Assembly (NCBI GenBank): GCA_031291645.1
Contig: JARLIQ010000118.1
Span: 1 to 35,581 of the forward strand
Source: Caulobacteraceae bacterium
GTDB taxonomy: Bacteria > Pseudomonadota > Alphaproteobacteria > Caulobacterales > Caulobacteraceae
DNA: 35,581 nucleotides
Reading direction: 5' to 3'
Shown here: piece after piece, positions 13,263 to 23,685 of the stretch
Layout: every line of letters starts with the position of its first letter
Numbering within the stretch: position 1 is the stretch's first letter
Notes under the pieces: model-generated
What the model was told of the DNA's origin: nothing
Databases searched by the model: none
What the model saw: the letters and a program-made list of their open reading frames with translations, nothing else
Program-made: the position numbers and the translations under genes

Positions 13263-15818
13263 ATGCCTAGCAGCCCCCCGCCGATCCCGCGCCGCCGGCT
13301 GCTGGTCGTGCCGCTTGGCCTGCTGGTCCTGCTGGCCGCCATCGCCGCCTTCCTGGCCATCACCGACCTGGTCAGCGTGCGCAAGTCGCGCGACTGGGTG
13401 TCGCACAGCTATGCGGTGATCGACACCACCCAGACCCTGTTCTCCGAGGTCCAGGACGTCGAGTCGGGGACGCGCGGCTACATGGCGTCCAACGATCCCC
13501 GGTTCCTCGACCATTTCGACCAGGGCGTGGCCGCCGCACCCGGCGAGATGGCCAGGCTGCGCGCCCTGACCAGCGACAATCCGGCCCAGGCCGCGCGGGC
13601 CGAGCGGCTGATCGCGTTCGCCAAGCAGCGGATCGCCGTCGCCCAGATGAGGGTGAGCCTGGTTCGGCAGGGCCGCGTGGACGAGGCGCGCACCACCAAC
13701 TTTTCCGCCGGCAAGGCGTCGATGGACCAGGCCCGCGCGGTGATGGCCGAGCTGATGGCCGCCGAGCGGGGGCTTCTGGACCAGCGGGCCAAGGCGGCCG
13801 ACCGGGCCGAATGGCTCAGCTTCGCCGTCGCCATGTCGATCAGCGCCCTGGCCACCCTGGGCCTGAGCTTCAGCATGATCTCCATGGCCCTGACCAACCG
13901 CCGCCTGGCCTATGAGGTGGGCGAGCGGATGGCGGCCGAGAACGCCCAGCGGGAAAGCGAGGCGCGCTACCGGGCGATCTTCGCCAACTCGGCCGACTAT
14001 CTCTATGTCATCGACGTCCAGGGCGACGGCGAGTTCCGGATGGCCGAGGTCAATCCGGCGTTCGAGCGGGCGACCGGGGGGACCACCTTGCGCCTGCGTG
14101 GGCTGGACGTGCGCAACCTGACCGAGGACGGCGACGCCTCGGCCCTCGTCGCCCACCTGGGCCGCGTTGTCGCGGCCGGCAAGCCGACCGTCAGCCGCGA
14201 CAAGGTCAAATTGCCCGGCGGCGAGCGGATCTGGGAATCGGTGATGGTCCCGGTGCGCAACGCCGCCGGGCGGATCGACCGGATCCTCGGCTCGTCCCGT
14301 GACGTCACCGAACGCGAAGAGGCCCAGGCCCAGCTTCGCCGCGCCCAGAGGATGGAGGCGGTCGGCCACCTGACCGGCGGCGTGGCCCACGACTTCAACA
14401 ACCTGCTGCAGGTGATCCGCGGCAACCTCGAACTGCTGGTCGGCCAGATCGACGACAAGGAGCAGGCGGTCCAGCGGGCGCGCAACGCCCTGCACGGCGC
14501 CGACCGCGCCGCCCAGCTCACCCGCCAGCTGCTGGCCTTCGCCCGGCGCCAGCCGCTGGAGCCCAAGGTGATCAACCTGGGCCGGCTGGTGACCGACATG
14601 GCCGAGATGCTCCGCCGCACCCTGGGCGAATCGATCGAGGTCGAGACGGTGATCGCCGGCGGCCTCTGGAACACCCTGGCCGACCCGGCCCAGGTCGAGA
14701 GCGCGATCCTCAACCTCGCCATCAACGCCCGCGACGCCATGCCCCAGGGCGGCCGGCTGACCATCGAGATCACCAACGCGGTGCTCGACGAGGCCTACGC
14801 CCGGCGCGAGCAGGACATCGAGCCCGGCCAATACGTGCTGCTGGCCGTGTCGGACACCGGCCATGGCATGAGCAAGGAGACGGTGGCCAGGGTGTTCGAG
14901 CCCTTCTTCACCACCAAGGGCGAGGAGAAGGGGACGGGCCTGGGCCTGTCGATGGTCTACGGCTTCGTCAAGCAGTCGCAGGGCCATATCCAGCTCTACA
15001 GCGAGGTCGGCCAGGGCACGACGGTCAAGATCTTCCTGCCCCGATCGCGCCAGGTCGAACCGACCCGCGAGCCGGCCCCGACCGGCTCGCTGCGCGGCCG
15101 CAGCGAGGTGATCCTGGTGGTCGAGGACGACGACCTGGTGCGCGCCGCCGTGGTCGGGATGCTGCGCGACCTCGGCTATTCCTGCCTGCACGTGGCCGAC
15201 GGCGCCGCCGCCCTGGAGATCCTGCGCCAGGGGGTCAAGGTCGACCTGTTGTTCACCGACGTGATGATGCCGGGCCCGGTCAAGAGCCGCGAGCTGGCGG
15301 CCGAGGCCCAGCGCCTGCGGCCCGGCCTGCCGGTGCTGTTCACCTCGGGCTATACCGACAACGCCATCGTCCACCACGGCCGGCTGGACGCCGGCGTGCA
15401 GCTGATCAGCAAGCCCTACGCCCGGGACGACCTGGCGCGGCGGCTTCGCGCCCTGCTCAAGTCCCGCCAGCCGGTGGTGCTGGTGGTCGAAGACGACGCC
15501 CTGGTGCGGCTTTCGGCGGTGGACATGGTCGCCGCGCTCGGCTTCACCCCGCTGCAGGCGGCCGACGCGGAGACGGCGCTGGACATCCTGCGCGGCCCGG
15601 ACCGGATCGACGTGCTGTTCACCGACATCGGCCTGCCGGGCATGCGCGGGCCCGAACTCGCGCAGGCGGCGCGCACGCTCAGGCCCGAGCTGAAGATCGT
15701 CCTGGCCAGCGGCTACGGCGACGAAGGCAAGGAATCCGCCCTCGAAGACGTGGCCCAGCTCGGCAAGCCCTACGAGCAGGACCAGCTGGCGCAGGTGCTG
15801 GGCGCGGCGGTGGGTTAG
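13263..15818 (+). CDS. CHASE3-PAS hybrid histidine kinase with two receiver domains
   Basis: 851 residues, ATG preceded by GGGAGGGA. Order: membrane helix 13-34; CHASE3-like periplasmic domain about 40-182 (DVESGTRGYM at 65-74 is typical); membrane helix about 184-208; PAS/PAC about 233-352 ending SSRDVTERE; HisKA with GHLTGGVAHDFNNLL and phospho-acceptor His376; HATPase with NLAINARDAM, DTGHGM and GTGLGLSM; receiver 1 with Asp666 (FTDVMMP); receiver 2 with Asp788 (FTDIGLPGM) and Lys in GKPY. The GGVAHDFNN type is common in alphaproteobacterial soluble-signal kinases. All catalytic residues are present, so it should be active. The signal and partners are unknown; no separate regulator gene is adjacent. 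The stop lies inside a palindromic repeat. Confidence 0.93.
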   Translation: MPSSPPPIPRRRLLVVPLGLLVLLAAIAAFLAITDLVSVRKSRDWVSHSYAVIDTTQTLFSEVQDVESGTRGYMASNDPRFLDHFDQGVAAAPGEMARLRALTSDNPAQAARAERLIAFAKQRIAVAQMRVSLVRQGRVDEARTTNFSAGKASMDQARAVMAELMAAERGLLDQRAKAADRAEWLSFAVAMSISALATLGLSFSMISMALTNRRLAYEVGERMAAENAQRESEARYRAIFANSADYLYVIDVQGDGEFRMAEVNPAFERATGGTTLRLRGLDVRNLTEDGDASALVAHLGRVVAAGKPTVSRDKVKLPGGERIWESVMVPVRNAAGRIDRILGSSRDVTEREEAQAQLRRAQRMEAVGHLTGGVAHDFNNLLQVIRGNLELLVGQIDDKEQAVQRARNALHGADRAAQLTRQLLAFARRQPLEPKVINLGRLVTDMAEMLRRTLGESIEVETVIAGGLWNTLADPAQVESAILNLAINARDAMPQGGRLTIEITNAVLDEAYARREQDIEPGQYVLLAVSDTGHGMSKETVARVFEPFFTTKGEEKGTGLGLSMVYGFVKQSQGHIQLYSEVGQGTTVKIFLPRSRQVEPTREPAPTGSLRGRSEVILVVEDDDLVRAAVVGMLRDLGYSCLHVADGAAALEILRQGVKVDLLFTDVMMPGPVKSRELAAEAQRLRPGLPVLFTSGYTDNAIVHHGRLDAGVQLISKPYARDDLARRLRALLKSRQPVVLVVEDDALVRLSAVDMVAALGFTPLQAADAETALDILRGPDRIDVLFTDIGLPGMRGPELAQAARTLRPELKIVLASGYGDEGKESALEDVAQLGKPYEQDQLAQVLGAAVG

Positions 15819-15868
15819 AGTACGTTAGGCGAAAGTGTGTGCGGTTTCGCCGCTCGAACGTGCTCTAA
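15815..15868. repeat. REP-like palindrome 1
   Basis: Outer arms TTAGAGTACGTT (15815-15826) and AACGTGCTCTAA (15857-15868) pair with one G-U; inner arms GGCGAAA (15828-15834) and TTTCGCC (15845-15851) are perfect. It contains the stop codon of the kinase gene. Similar intergenic palindromes are common in Caulobacterales and Rhizobiales. Confidence 0.6.
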
Positions 15869-15878
15869 ATGTTTGATT

Positions 15879-15930
15879 TAGAGCCCTTTTAAACGGGTCA
15901 GATGATTCCATCTGACCCTAAAGGGCTCTA
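15879..15930. repeat. REP-like palindrome 2 / bidirectional terminator
   Basis: Outer arms TAGAGCCCTTT (15879-15889) and AAAGGGCTCTA (15920-15930), inner arms GGGTCAGAT (15895-15903) and ATCTGACCC (15910-15918), loop GATTCC. It sits between convergent genes and includes the stop codon of the minus-strand gene, so it can end transcripts from both sides. Confidence 0.6.
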
Positions 15931-17208
15931 GCCGATCTTCAGCCGCACGAAGAGCATGCCGGAGGTCGGCTTGCCGTATTCGGGGACCAGCGCCCGGGGC
16001 AGGGCGTAGGCGCTGACCAGTCCGCCGAGGCCGAACCGGGTGTAGGGCGCGATGCTCCAGTCGTGGATGGCGCCGACCGACAGCTTGCCCACGGTGTGGA
16101 GGCCCGGCGTCAGGAGTTCGTTCTCCTCGACCCGTTCGGCGCGGGCGAACAGGGTCCAGCGCCGGTCCGGGGCGATTTCGCTCTCCAGCAGCCAGGCGTC
16201 CAGCGCCGGCCCCGGCCGCAGCTGCTTCCAGCCATAGGCCAGGGTCGTGCTCCACGAGCCCTCGGCGCCGATCGGCCGGCTGTAGATGGCGCTGGCCGAC
16301 AGCCGGTTCTGGTTGGAGGTCGGGTCGAGCTGTTCGGGATGGTTCAGCCGGGCCCAGCTGGCCTGGAACGACCAGTGGGCGGTCGGGTTGTACGAGACCC
16401 GCGCGGCGGCGCTGTCCATGGCCCCGGTCTCGATGGCGAACCGCTGCTGGTCCGGCTCGCGGCCGTTGAACACCGAGGCCTCGACCTTCCACTTGTCGTG
16501 GACGTAGCCGGCGGTGGCCACGCCATAGGTGATGTGGGTCGAATCCAGCCAGTGGTGGCTGATCGGGGCTTCTGGGATGTCCTCGCCGGAGGCGCGGTGC
16601 ATGAAGGCGGGCGGGCCGAACGCCGGCTCCCCGGCCGGGCCGCCGTAGACGAACACGCTGTCGTGCGCGCCCAGTGGCAGGCTGTAGCTGGCCGCCAGCT
16701 CCATCACCAGGTTGTGCGGGTGCTGGCGGTCGACCAGCGGCGTCCTGCCGTCGGCGGTCTCGCCGGTGGCCAGCAGCAGCGGATAGCCGTCCTTGCCCAT
16801 GAAGGGGTCGGGGCTGAACATGGCCCGCAGGCTGACGACGCCCGGTCCCCAGGTCCGCTGGGCCATGCCCATGACCATGCCGGCGGCGAAGCTCTTGTCG
16901 CCGCCCTCAGCGCCGCCCTGGCGGTCGTAGACGCCGTCGATCAGGGCGGCGCCCATCAGGGTCCAGCCGTTGGTCATCAGCATCACGCCCGATTGCGGGG
17001 TGGCGTCGGGCTGCCAGCTGGTGCCGGAGGCTTCCCGGGCCATGGGATAGGGTCCGAAGGCGCCGTCCATGGCCATGGGGGCGCTCATGGCGGGCATGGC
17101 CTGGGAGTCGGCCTGGGTCTGGGTTTGGGCCAGGGCCTGGGCATGGAGGGCGGCCAGCGCGAGGCCGGCGGCGCCGGCGATCAGGCGGCGCTGGAGGGAT
17201 ATTTTCAT
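15928..17208 (-). CDS. Putative outer-membrane beta-barrel protein, metal-resistance associated
   Basis: 426 residues with a signal peptide (MKISLQRRLIAGAAGLALAA, cut near ALA). The mature N-terminus is Met/Gln-rich (MPAMSAPMAMDG), as in copper-handling proteins. The rest alternates aromatic and small residues like a barrel and ends in a strand (MLFVRLKIG). Recognisable segments are DRQHPHNLVMELAASYS at about 166, FMHRASGEDIPEAPISHHWL and DSTHITYGV; I recall this family as a conserved hypothetical protein often found in copper/metal resistance clusters. The His/Met clusters fit metal contact. It follows a small Cys-rich secreted protein on the same strand (57-base gap). The metal and the direction of transport are unknown. 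Confidence 0.65.
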   Translation of the reverse strand: MKISLQRRLIAGAAGLALAALHAQALAQTQTQADSQAMPAMSAPMAMDGAFGPYPMAREASGTSWQPDATPQSGVMLMTNGWTLMGAALIDGVYDRQGGAEGGDKSFAAGMVMGMAQRTWGPGVVSLRAMFSPDPFMGKDGYPLLLATGETADGRTPLVDRQHPHNLVMELAASYSLPLGAHDSVFVYGGPAGEPAFGPPAFMHRASGEDIPEAPISHHWLDSTHITYGVATAGYVHDKWKVEASVFNGREPDQQRFAIETGAMDSAAARVSYNPTAHWSFQASWARLNHPEQLDPTSNQNRLSASAIYSRPIGAEGSWSTTLAYGWKQLRPGPALDAWLLESEIAPDRRWTLFARAERVEENELLTPGLHTVGKLSVGAIHDWSIAPYTRFGLGGLVSAYALPRALVPEYGKPTSGMLFVRLKIG

Positions 17209-17265
17209 TGGAATTGACCTTGTTGAAGATGACGGGGCCGCGGGGCGGCCGGCGGATCGTCAGCT

Positions 17266-17592
17266 TCAGGCGCGCGGCGGCGTGGTGTCCGGCGGGATGG
17301 TCAGGCCGTCGGGCAGGTGGATGCGGTCGAACCAGCGGACCTGGGCGACCGGGGGGACGAGGCGGATGGAGACCGTCCCGGCCTGCGCCGGCTGCGCGGG
17401 CAGGCAGCCCGCCGCGCAGACCGCGCACGGGGCCGCCGGGTTCACCGGCGCGCGCATGGGGTGGTGGTAGGCGGCGGCTGCGGCCTTGGGGCAGGGGCAG
17501 TCCGCCGCCATCGCCGGCGCCGGCCGCGCGACAGCGGTCATCAGCGTCGCGATGGCGAGGATCAGCACGGCCCAGAGGCGTCGGCGGCTCAT
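17266..17592 (-). CDS. Small secreted Cys-rich protein (DUF2946-like)
   Basis: 108 residues with a signal peptide (MSRRRLWAVLILAIATLMTA, cut near AMA). The mature part has DCPCP, a HH pair and CAVCAAGCLPAQ: five cysteines in short spacing followed by a Pro-rich tail. Small periplasmic proteins with this layout (DUF2946 and relatives) often stand upstream of copper-related outer-membrane proteins, which fits the gene 57 bases downstream. A role in metal binding or sensing is inference. The start at 17592 is the only ATG giving the signal peptide. Confidence 0.65.
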   Translation of the reverse strand: MSRRRLWAVLILAIATLMTAVARPAPAMAADCPCPKAAAAAYHHPMRAPVNPAAPCAVCAAGCLPAQPAQAGTVSIRLVPPVAQVRWFDRIHLPDGLTIPPDTTPPRA

Positions 17593-17643
17593 GACGCATA
17601 CCTACGGGGGGTTATCTCCGGAGGCAAGCGCGGCGGGCCTGTT

Positions 17644-18189
17644 CTAGCTTTCGGACAGCTCCAGCCCGCCCGGGCCAGGCGGCTGGTCCGCGCCGGGGCC
17701 GAGCCCGCGCTGCATCATCACCACGTCGACCCAGCGGCCGGCCTTGAAGCCCACCGCGCCGAGCACGCCGGCGTGGGCAAAGCCGCAGGACCGGTGCAGG
17801 CCGATCGAGCCGGCGTTGGCCGAGTCGCCGATCATCGCCACCATCTGGCGAAGGCCCAGGGGCTCGCAGGCGGCGATCACCGCGCCCAGCAGCGCCTTGC
17901 CGACGCCCTGACCCTGGCGGCCGTGGGCGATGTAGACGCTGTCCTCGACGGTGTAGCGATAGGCCGCGCGGGCGCGGAACGGGCCGGCGTAGGCGAAGCC
18001 GGCCACCGCGCCGTCGATCTCGGCGACCAGATAGGGCAGGCCGCGCCGGGTGACGGCGGCCAGGCGCGCGGCCATCTCGTCCGCGTCCGGCGCGACCTCC
18101 TCGAACGTGCCGAAGCCGTGCGCCACGTGGTGGCCGTAGATCGCCGCCAGGGCGGCGGCGTCCGCTTGGCTCGCAGGTCGGATGCGCAT
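17644..18189 (-). CDS. GNAT N-acetyltransferase, phosphinothricin-acetyltransferase family
   Basis: 181 residues. MRIRPASQADAAALAAIYGH is the typical N-terminus of the PAT/Bar/YncA group, with FEEVAPDADEM, FAYAGPFRARAAYRYTVEDS, the acetyl-CoA loop HGRQGQGVGKALL and SIGLHRSCGF downstream. Known members acetylate phosphinothricin, methionine sulfoximine or related amino acids; the substrate here is unknown. The start is fixed by overlap: its ATG shares one base with the TGA of the upstream oligopeptidase gene, so translation is coupled. An earlier start would lie inside that gene. Confidence 0.9.
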   Translation of the reverse strand: MRIRPASQADAAALAAIYGHHVAHGFGTFEEVAPDADEMAARLAAVTRRGLPYLVAEIDGAVAGFAYAGPFRARAAYRYTVEDSVYIAHGRQGQGVGKALLGAVIAACEPLGLRQMVAMIGDSANAGSIGLHRSCGFAHAGVLGAVGFKAGRWVDVVMMQRGLGPGADQPPGPGGLELSES

Positions 18190-20285
18190 CAGTCGGCCTC
18201 CCAGCCGCGCGCGACCGCCCAGATGGCGAAGGCGTAGTCGAGCGCGATCTCCTTCAGGAACTCGAACCGGCCGGAGGCGCCGCCGTGGCCGGCCTCCATG
18301 TTGATCTTCAGCAGCATCGGCGCCTCGCCCGTGGTCTTCTCGCGCAGCCTGGCGACCCACTTGGCCGGCTCCCAGTAGGTCACCCGGGGGTCCGAAAGCC
18401 CGCCGGTGGCCAGCACCGCCGGATAGGGCCTGGCGGCGACGTTGTCATAGGGGCTGTAGCCGGCGATCAGCGCGTAGGCCGCGTCGTCCTCCAGCGGGTT
18501 GCCCCACTCGGGCCATTCGGCGGGCGTCAGCGGCAGGCTGGTGTCGCTCATGGTGTTGAGCACGTCGACGAAGGGCACCGCCCCGATGATCCCGGCCCAG
18601 AGGTCCGGCCGCAGGTTGGCGATCGCCCCCATCAGCATGCCGCCGGCCGAGCCGCCATAGGCGACGATGCGGCCCTTCGCCCCGTAGCCCTTGTCGGCCA
18701 GGGCCTCGGCGCAGGCGATGAAGTCGGTGAAGGTGTTGGTCTTCTTGGCCCCGCGCCCGTCCAGGAACCAGCCCCAGCCCTTTTCCGAGCCGCCGCGGAC
18801 GTGGGCGGTGGCCCAGACCCAGCCGCGGTCGACCAGCGACAGGTTGCGGATCGAGAAATGCGGCTCCATCGGGATGCCGTAGGCGCCATAGCCGTAGAGC
18901 AGCAGGGGCGCCGAGCCGTCGAGCGGGGTTTCGGCCTTCATCAGCACGGTGATCGGGACCTCGGCCCCGTCCGGCGCGGTCGCATAGAGCCGCCGCGTGA
19001 CGTAGCGGGCCGGGTCGTGGCCGGAGGGAATCTCCTGGGTCTTGCGCAGGGTGCGCCGGCGCGTGGCCATGTCGTAGTCGAACCACTGGCGCGGGGTGGT
19101 CGGGGATTCGTAGACGAAGCGCAGGGTGGTGGTGTCGAACTCGTAGCCGCCCGAGAGGCCGAGGGCGTAGGCCTCCTCGTCGAAGGCGATGGCGTGCTCG
19201 GCGCCCGTGCCGCGCTGGGTCAGGAGGATGCTGTTCGAGGCGTTCTCGCGCACCAGCCGCACCAGCCAGTCCTTGAACGCCCCGAGGCCGACGACGTAGC
19301 GGCCGGGCTGGTGCGCCGCCCAGTCGGTCCAGTTGGCCCGCGCCGGCGCGTCCTCGGGCGCCTGCATCACCTTGAAGTCGATCGCCCCGTCGGCGTTGGT
19401 GCGGACGAAGAAGCGGCCGTCCCAGTGCTCCAGGTCGTAGCGCAGGCCCGGGACGCGGGGCTCGACCAGCCTGGGCGCGGCCGTCGGGTCGGACGCCGGG
19501 ATCAGCCAGACCTCCGAGGTCTCGTGGTCGCCAGAGCCGATGAGGATCCAGGCGTCGGACGAGGTGGTCCCGACCGAGATGAAGAAGCCGTCGTCCGGCT
19601 CGTCATAGACCAGGACGTCGTCGGCCGCGCCGCCGCGCGCGGGCCGGCGGAACACCTTGGCCGGCCGGCCATGGTCGTCGCGCCAGATCCAGAACAGGAA
19701 GCGCGAATCCGGCGACCAGCAGAAGCCGCCGGTGCTGCTCTCGACCGGCTCGGGCAGGATCTCGCCGGTGGCCAGGTCCTTGACCAGGATGCGGTAGACC
19801 TCGGAGCCCTGCTCGTCGACGGCGTAGGCGTAGAGCGCGTGGTCGGGGCTGTGCTCGGCGCCGCCGACCTGGAAGAAGGCCTTGCCCCTGGCCTCGGCGT
19901 CCTCGTTCAGCAGCACCGCCTCGCCTTCCGCCGCACCGCGCGGGCGGCGGGCGTGGATCGGATGCTGCGCGCCCTTCTCGTAGCGGATGTAGTAGTCCCA
20001 GGGGCCGTCCGGCGCGGGGACCGAGGAATCGTCCTCCTTGATCCGCCCCTTCATCTCCTCGAACAGGGCCGCCTGCAGCGGCTCGGTGGAGGCCAGCATG
20101 GCGGCGGTGTAGGCGTTCTCGGCCTCGAGGTGGGCCTTGACGTCGGGGCGGATGGCGGCCGGGTCGCGCAGCACGGCCTGCCAGTTGTCGTCCTTCATCC
20201 AGGCGTAATCGTCCACGCGCACGTGGCCGAGCTGCTCGATCCGCCTGGGATCCTTGCGGGCGACGGGAGGGATGGGCTTGGTCAT
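18189..20285 (-). CDS. ptrB: Oligopeptidase B (S9A prolyl-oligopeptidase family)
   Basis: 698 residues, the usual family length. The N-terminal beta-propeller contains RVDDYAWMKDDNW at 23-35 and the CWSPDSRFLFW blade. The C-terminal alpha/beta-hydrolase domain has LLLYGYGAYG, RGGSEKGWGW, the nucleophile Ser546 in GGSAGG, Asp632 in GGLSDPRVTYWEP and His667 in AGHGGASGR. It cleaves short peptides after Arg/Lys in the cytoplasm. It is translationally coupled to the acetyltransferase downstream. There is no signal peptide. No clear ribosome binding site was found before the ATG. Confidence 0.94.
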   Translation of the reverse strand: MTKPIPPVARKDPRRIEQLGHVRVDDYAWMKDDNWQAVLRDPAAIRPDVKAHLEAENAYTAAMLASTEPLQAALFEEMKGRIKEDDSSVPAPDGPWDYYIRYEKGAQHPIHARRPRGAAEGEAVLLNEDAEARGKAFFQVGGAEHSPDHALYAYAVDEQGSEVYRILVKDLATGEILPEPVESSTGGFCWSPDSRFLFWIWRDDHGRPAKVFRRPARGGAADDVLVYDEPDDGFFISVGTTSSDAWILIGSGDHETSEVWLIPASDPTAAPRLVEPRVPGLRYDLEHWDGRFFVRTNADGAIDFKVMQAPEDAPARANWTDWAAHQPGRYVVGLGAFKDWLVRLVRENASNSILLTQRGTGAEHAIAFDEEAYALGLSGGYEFDTTTLRFVYESPTTPRQWFDYDMATRRRTLRKTQEIPSGHDPARYVTRRLYATAPDGAEVPITVLMKAETPLDGSAPLLLYGYGAYGIPMEPHFSIRNLSLVDRGWVWATAHVRGGSEKGWGWFLDGRGAKKTNTFTDFIACAEALADKGYGAKGRIVAYGGSAGGMLMGAIANLRPDLWAGIIGAVPFVDVLNTMSDTSLPLTPAEWPEWGNPLEDDAAYALIAGYSPYDNVAARPYPAVLATGGLSDPRVTYWEPAKWVARLREKTTGEAPMLLKINMEAGHGGASGRFEFLKEIALDYAFAIWAVARGWEAD

Positions 20286-20300
20286 GGGCCCAGACCTAGG

Positions 20301-20344
20301 GCGCGTTCCGCAAAAGTGGAACCGGTTTTGCGGTCAGAACGCGC
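20301..20344. repeat. REP-like palindrome between ptrB and acyl-CoA synthetase
   Basis: Outer arms GCGCGTTC (20301-20308) and GAACGCGC (20337-20344), inner arms CGCAAAA (20309-20315) and TTTTGCG (20326-20332). The pattern GCGCGTTC...AAAAGTGGAACCGGTTTT...GAACGCGC is a familiar dispersed intergenic repeat of alphaproteobacteria (recalled, not searched). Confidence 0.65.
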
Positions 20345-20416
20345 TTCAATGCCTGAAGCCCGGCCCCCGCCACGGCGGGGCGGGGCCGGGCCGGCCCGCC
20401 CCATCAGGCAAAGCGC
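20341..20416 (-). repeat. Second, overlapping palindrome with GC-rich core
   Basis: Arms GCGCTT (20341-20346) with AAGCGC (20411-20416), and GCCTGA (20351-20356) with TCAGGC (20404-20409), around a very G/C-rich core. It starts in the last GCGC of the preceding repeat and ends two bases before the stop codon of the synthetase gene, so it may end that transcript. Confidence 0.5.
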
Positions 20417-20417
20417 C

Positions 20418-22058
<1,641 letters not shown>

Positions 22059-22157
22059 CTGAGTTTCCTCTACATGTCGTTGGGGCGCAGATTATCGCCC
22101 ATGGCGGCCGCGGACAACGAGACCGCCGCCGCCGCCCGCCTTAGCGCCTTGCGCGGC

Positions 22158-22823
22158 TTAGGGAAACAGCCTGGAGGTGGTCCAGGCCGCGTCCGGATCG
22201 CTGCGCGTGAACACCAGCCGCTCGTGCAGGCGGAACGGCCGGTCGCGCCAGAACTCGATCTGGACCGGCCGCACCCGGTAGCCGCCCCAGTGCGGCGGGC
22301 GCGGCACCTTGCCCAGGCCGAACTTCAGCCCGAACTCGGCCACCCGCCTTTCCAGCGCGAAGCGGTCGGGCGCCGGGCGGGACTGGTCCGAGGCCCAGGC
22401 GCCGATCTGGCTGGTCCGCGCGCGGCTGGCGAAATAGGCGTCCGACTCGGCCTCGCCGACCGGCTCGACCGGTCCACGCACCCGCACCTGGCGGCGCAGC
22501 GACTTCCAGTGGAACACCAGCGCGGCGCCCGGATTGGCCGCCAGCTCCTGGCCCTTGGCGCTCTCGCGGTTGGTATAGAAGGTGAAGCCCCGCGGATCGA
22601 CGTCCTTGAGCAGCACGATCCGCGCGTCCGGCAGGCCGCCGGCGTCCACCGTCGCCACGGTCATGGCGTGGGGGTCGTTCGGCTCGGCCGCCTTGGCCGC
22701 TTCCAGCCATTCGGCGAACAGGGCGATGGGATCGGCCGTGTCGGGCAGGGGCGGCTCGGGCCGGGCGGCGGCCTCGTAGTCGTGCTCGGTGGGCGAAGGC
22801 GGGATGAGGGGCGGCTTGCTCAT
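22158..22823 (-). CDS. pdxH: Pyridoxamine 5'-phosphate oxidase
   Basis: 221 residues from ATG 22823, with AGGAG five bases upstream; a longer frame exists but lacks this signal. PNPOx-family features: [36 protein letters not shown], the FMN/PLP segment [34 protein letters not shown], and a C-terminus with [17 protein letters not shown] then RLHERLVF, which carries substrate-binding residues. It oxidises pyridoxine/pyridoxamine phosphate to pyridoxal phosphate with FMN in the cytoplasm. Divergent from the J-domain gene. Confidence 0.95.
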   Translation of the reverse strand: MSKPPLIPPSPTEHDYEAAARPEPPLPDTADPIALFAEWLEAAKAAEPNDPHAMTVATVDAGGLPDARIVLLKDVDPRGFTFYTNRESAKGQELAANPGAALVFHWKSLRRQVRVRGPVEPVGEAESDAYFASRARTSQIGAWASDQSRPAPDRFALERRVAEFGLKFGLGKVPRPPHWGGYRVRPVQIEFWRDRPFRLHERLVFTRSDPDAAWTTSRLFP

Positions 22824-22860
22824 GGCGCTCCTATAGCGCCGCGCGCCGGCCGGCGCAGCC

Positions 22861-22875
22861 TTAAGAACTCGTTGA
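22861..22875 (+). promoter_or_regulatory. Candidate CtrA-like site in the pdxH / J-domain gap
   Basis: TTAA, seven bases, TTGA: one mismatch to TTAA-N7-TTAA. It lies 45 bases before the J-domain gene and 38 bases before pdxH. Short motif; chance occurrence is possible. Confidence 0.25.
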
Positions 22876-22919
22876 CCATGTTTGGCCATCGTCGGCGCGT
22901 GCCGGGACGCGACTCAACC

Positions 22920-23591
22920 ATGACTTTAGACCAAGCGCGGCGGCGGCTGGGCGTCGGCCCGGGCGCGGGCGCCGAAGCCCTGCGCCAGGCCTTCCGCCAG
23001 GCGGTCAAGGCGGCCCACCCCGACCGCCCGGGCGGCGACGGCGAGCGGCTGCGCCAGGTGATCGACGCCTACGGCCTGCTGCGCGCGGCGATCCCCGCCG
23101 CGCCGGCGCCCCGGTTGGCGCCCCCGCCTGCCGACCCCCGGCTGGAGATCAGCGCGGCCCAGGCCCTGGTCGGCGGCTGGGGGCGGGTGCGCCTGGCCGG
23201 CGGGCGCGAGGTCTCGGTCAGGCTGCCCGCGGGCCTTCGCGCCGGCGAGCCGGTGCGGGTCTCGGGCGAGACGTTCAAGGTGCTGATCGCCAACGCGCCC
23301 GGCGCGGCGGTGGCCGGCGACGACTATCTGATGACCGCCGAGGTCGCCCGCCCGCTGATGGAGACCGGCGGGCGGCTGCTGGTGGAGACGCCCGCCGGCG
23401 GGGCGGCGGTCTGGATCTCCAGGACCGACGCCGCGCGCGGCTTCGCCCGGGTGGCGGGCATGGGCCTGCCCGCGCGCGGCGGGCGGCGCACCGGCGACCT
23501 GCTCCTGCGGCTCAAGCCCGCGTCCGACCACCGCTTCGACACCCCGGTCCAGGCCAAGCGCCGCCGCTTCGCCGCCGCCTGGGCGGCCTGA
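22920..23591 (+). CDS. J-domain (DnaJ-like) protein with DnaJ C-terminal-like region
   Basis: 223 residues from ATG 22920; an in-frame ATG at 22878 would add 14 unconserved residues. The J domain occupies about 1-60 (LDQARRRLGVGPGAGAEALR, then FRQAVKAAHPDRPGGD) with HPD at 33-35, which stimulates the ATPase of DnaK. A Pro/Ala linker follows, then about 75-205 resembles a single substrate-binding half of CbpA/DnaJ (VRLAGGREVSVRLPAGLRAG, GDDYLMTAEV, GDLLLRLKP). No Gly/Phe stretch or zinc fingers. Probably a specialised co-chaperone; no client can be named. The same frame is open far upstream, but that is a shadow of minus-strand genes. Confidence 0.85.
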   Translation: MTLDQARRRLGVGPGAGAEALRQAFRQAVKAAHPDRPGGDGERLRQVIDAYGLLRAAIPAAPAPRLAPPPADPRLEISAAQALVGGWGRVRLAGGREVSVRLPAGLRAGEPVRVSGETFKVLIANAPGAAVAGDDYLMTAEVARPLMETGGRLLVETPAGGAAVWISRTDAARGFARVAGMGLPARGGRRTGDLLLRLKPASDHRFDTPVQAKRRRFAAAWAA

Positions 23592-23685
23592 GGCGCGGGG
23601 CGCTTGGCTGCGAATCTGACGTTCAGGGCCAGTTCGAGGGCGAAACGGCCTGCACTTTCGTCCGACGTGATCTAGAAGAGCGGCC

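Noticed and set aside
13206-15377. Long minus-strand frame opposite the hybrid kinase
   Set aside because: The composition (His/Asp/Gly/Leu-rich, no domains) is that of an antisense shadow; the plus strand encodes a kinase with all motifs.
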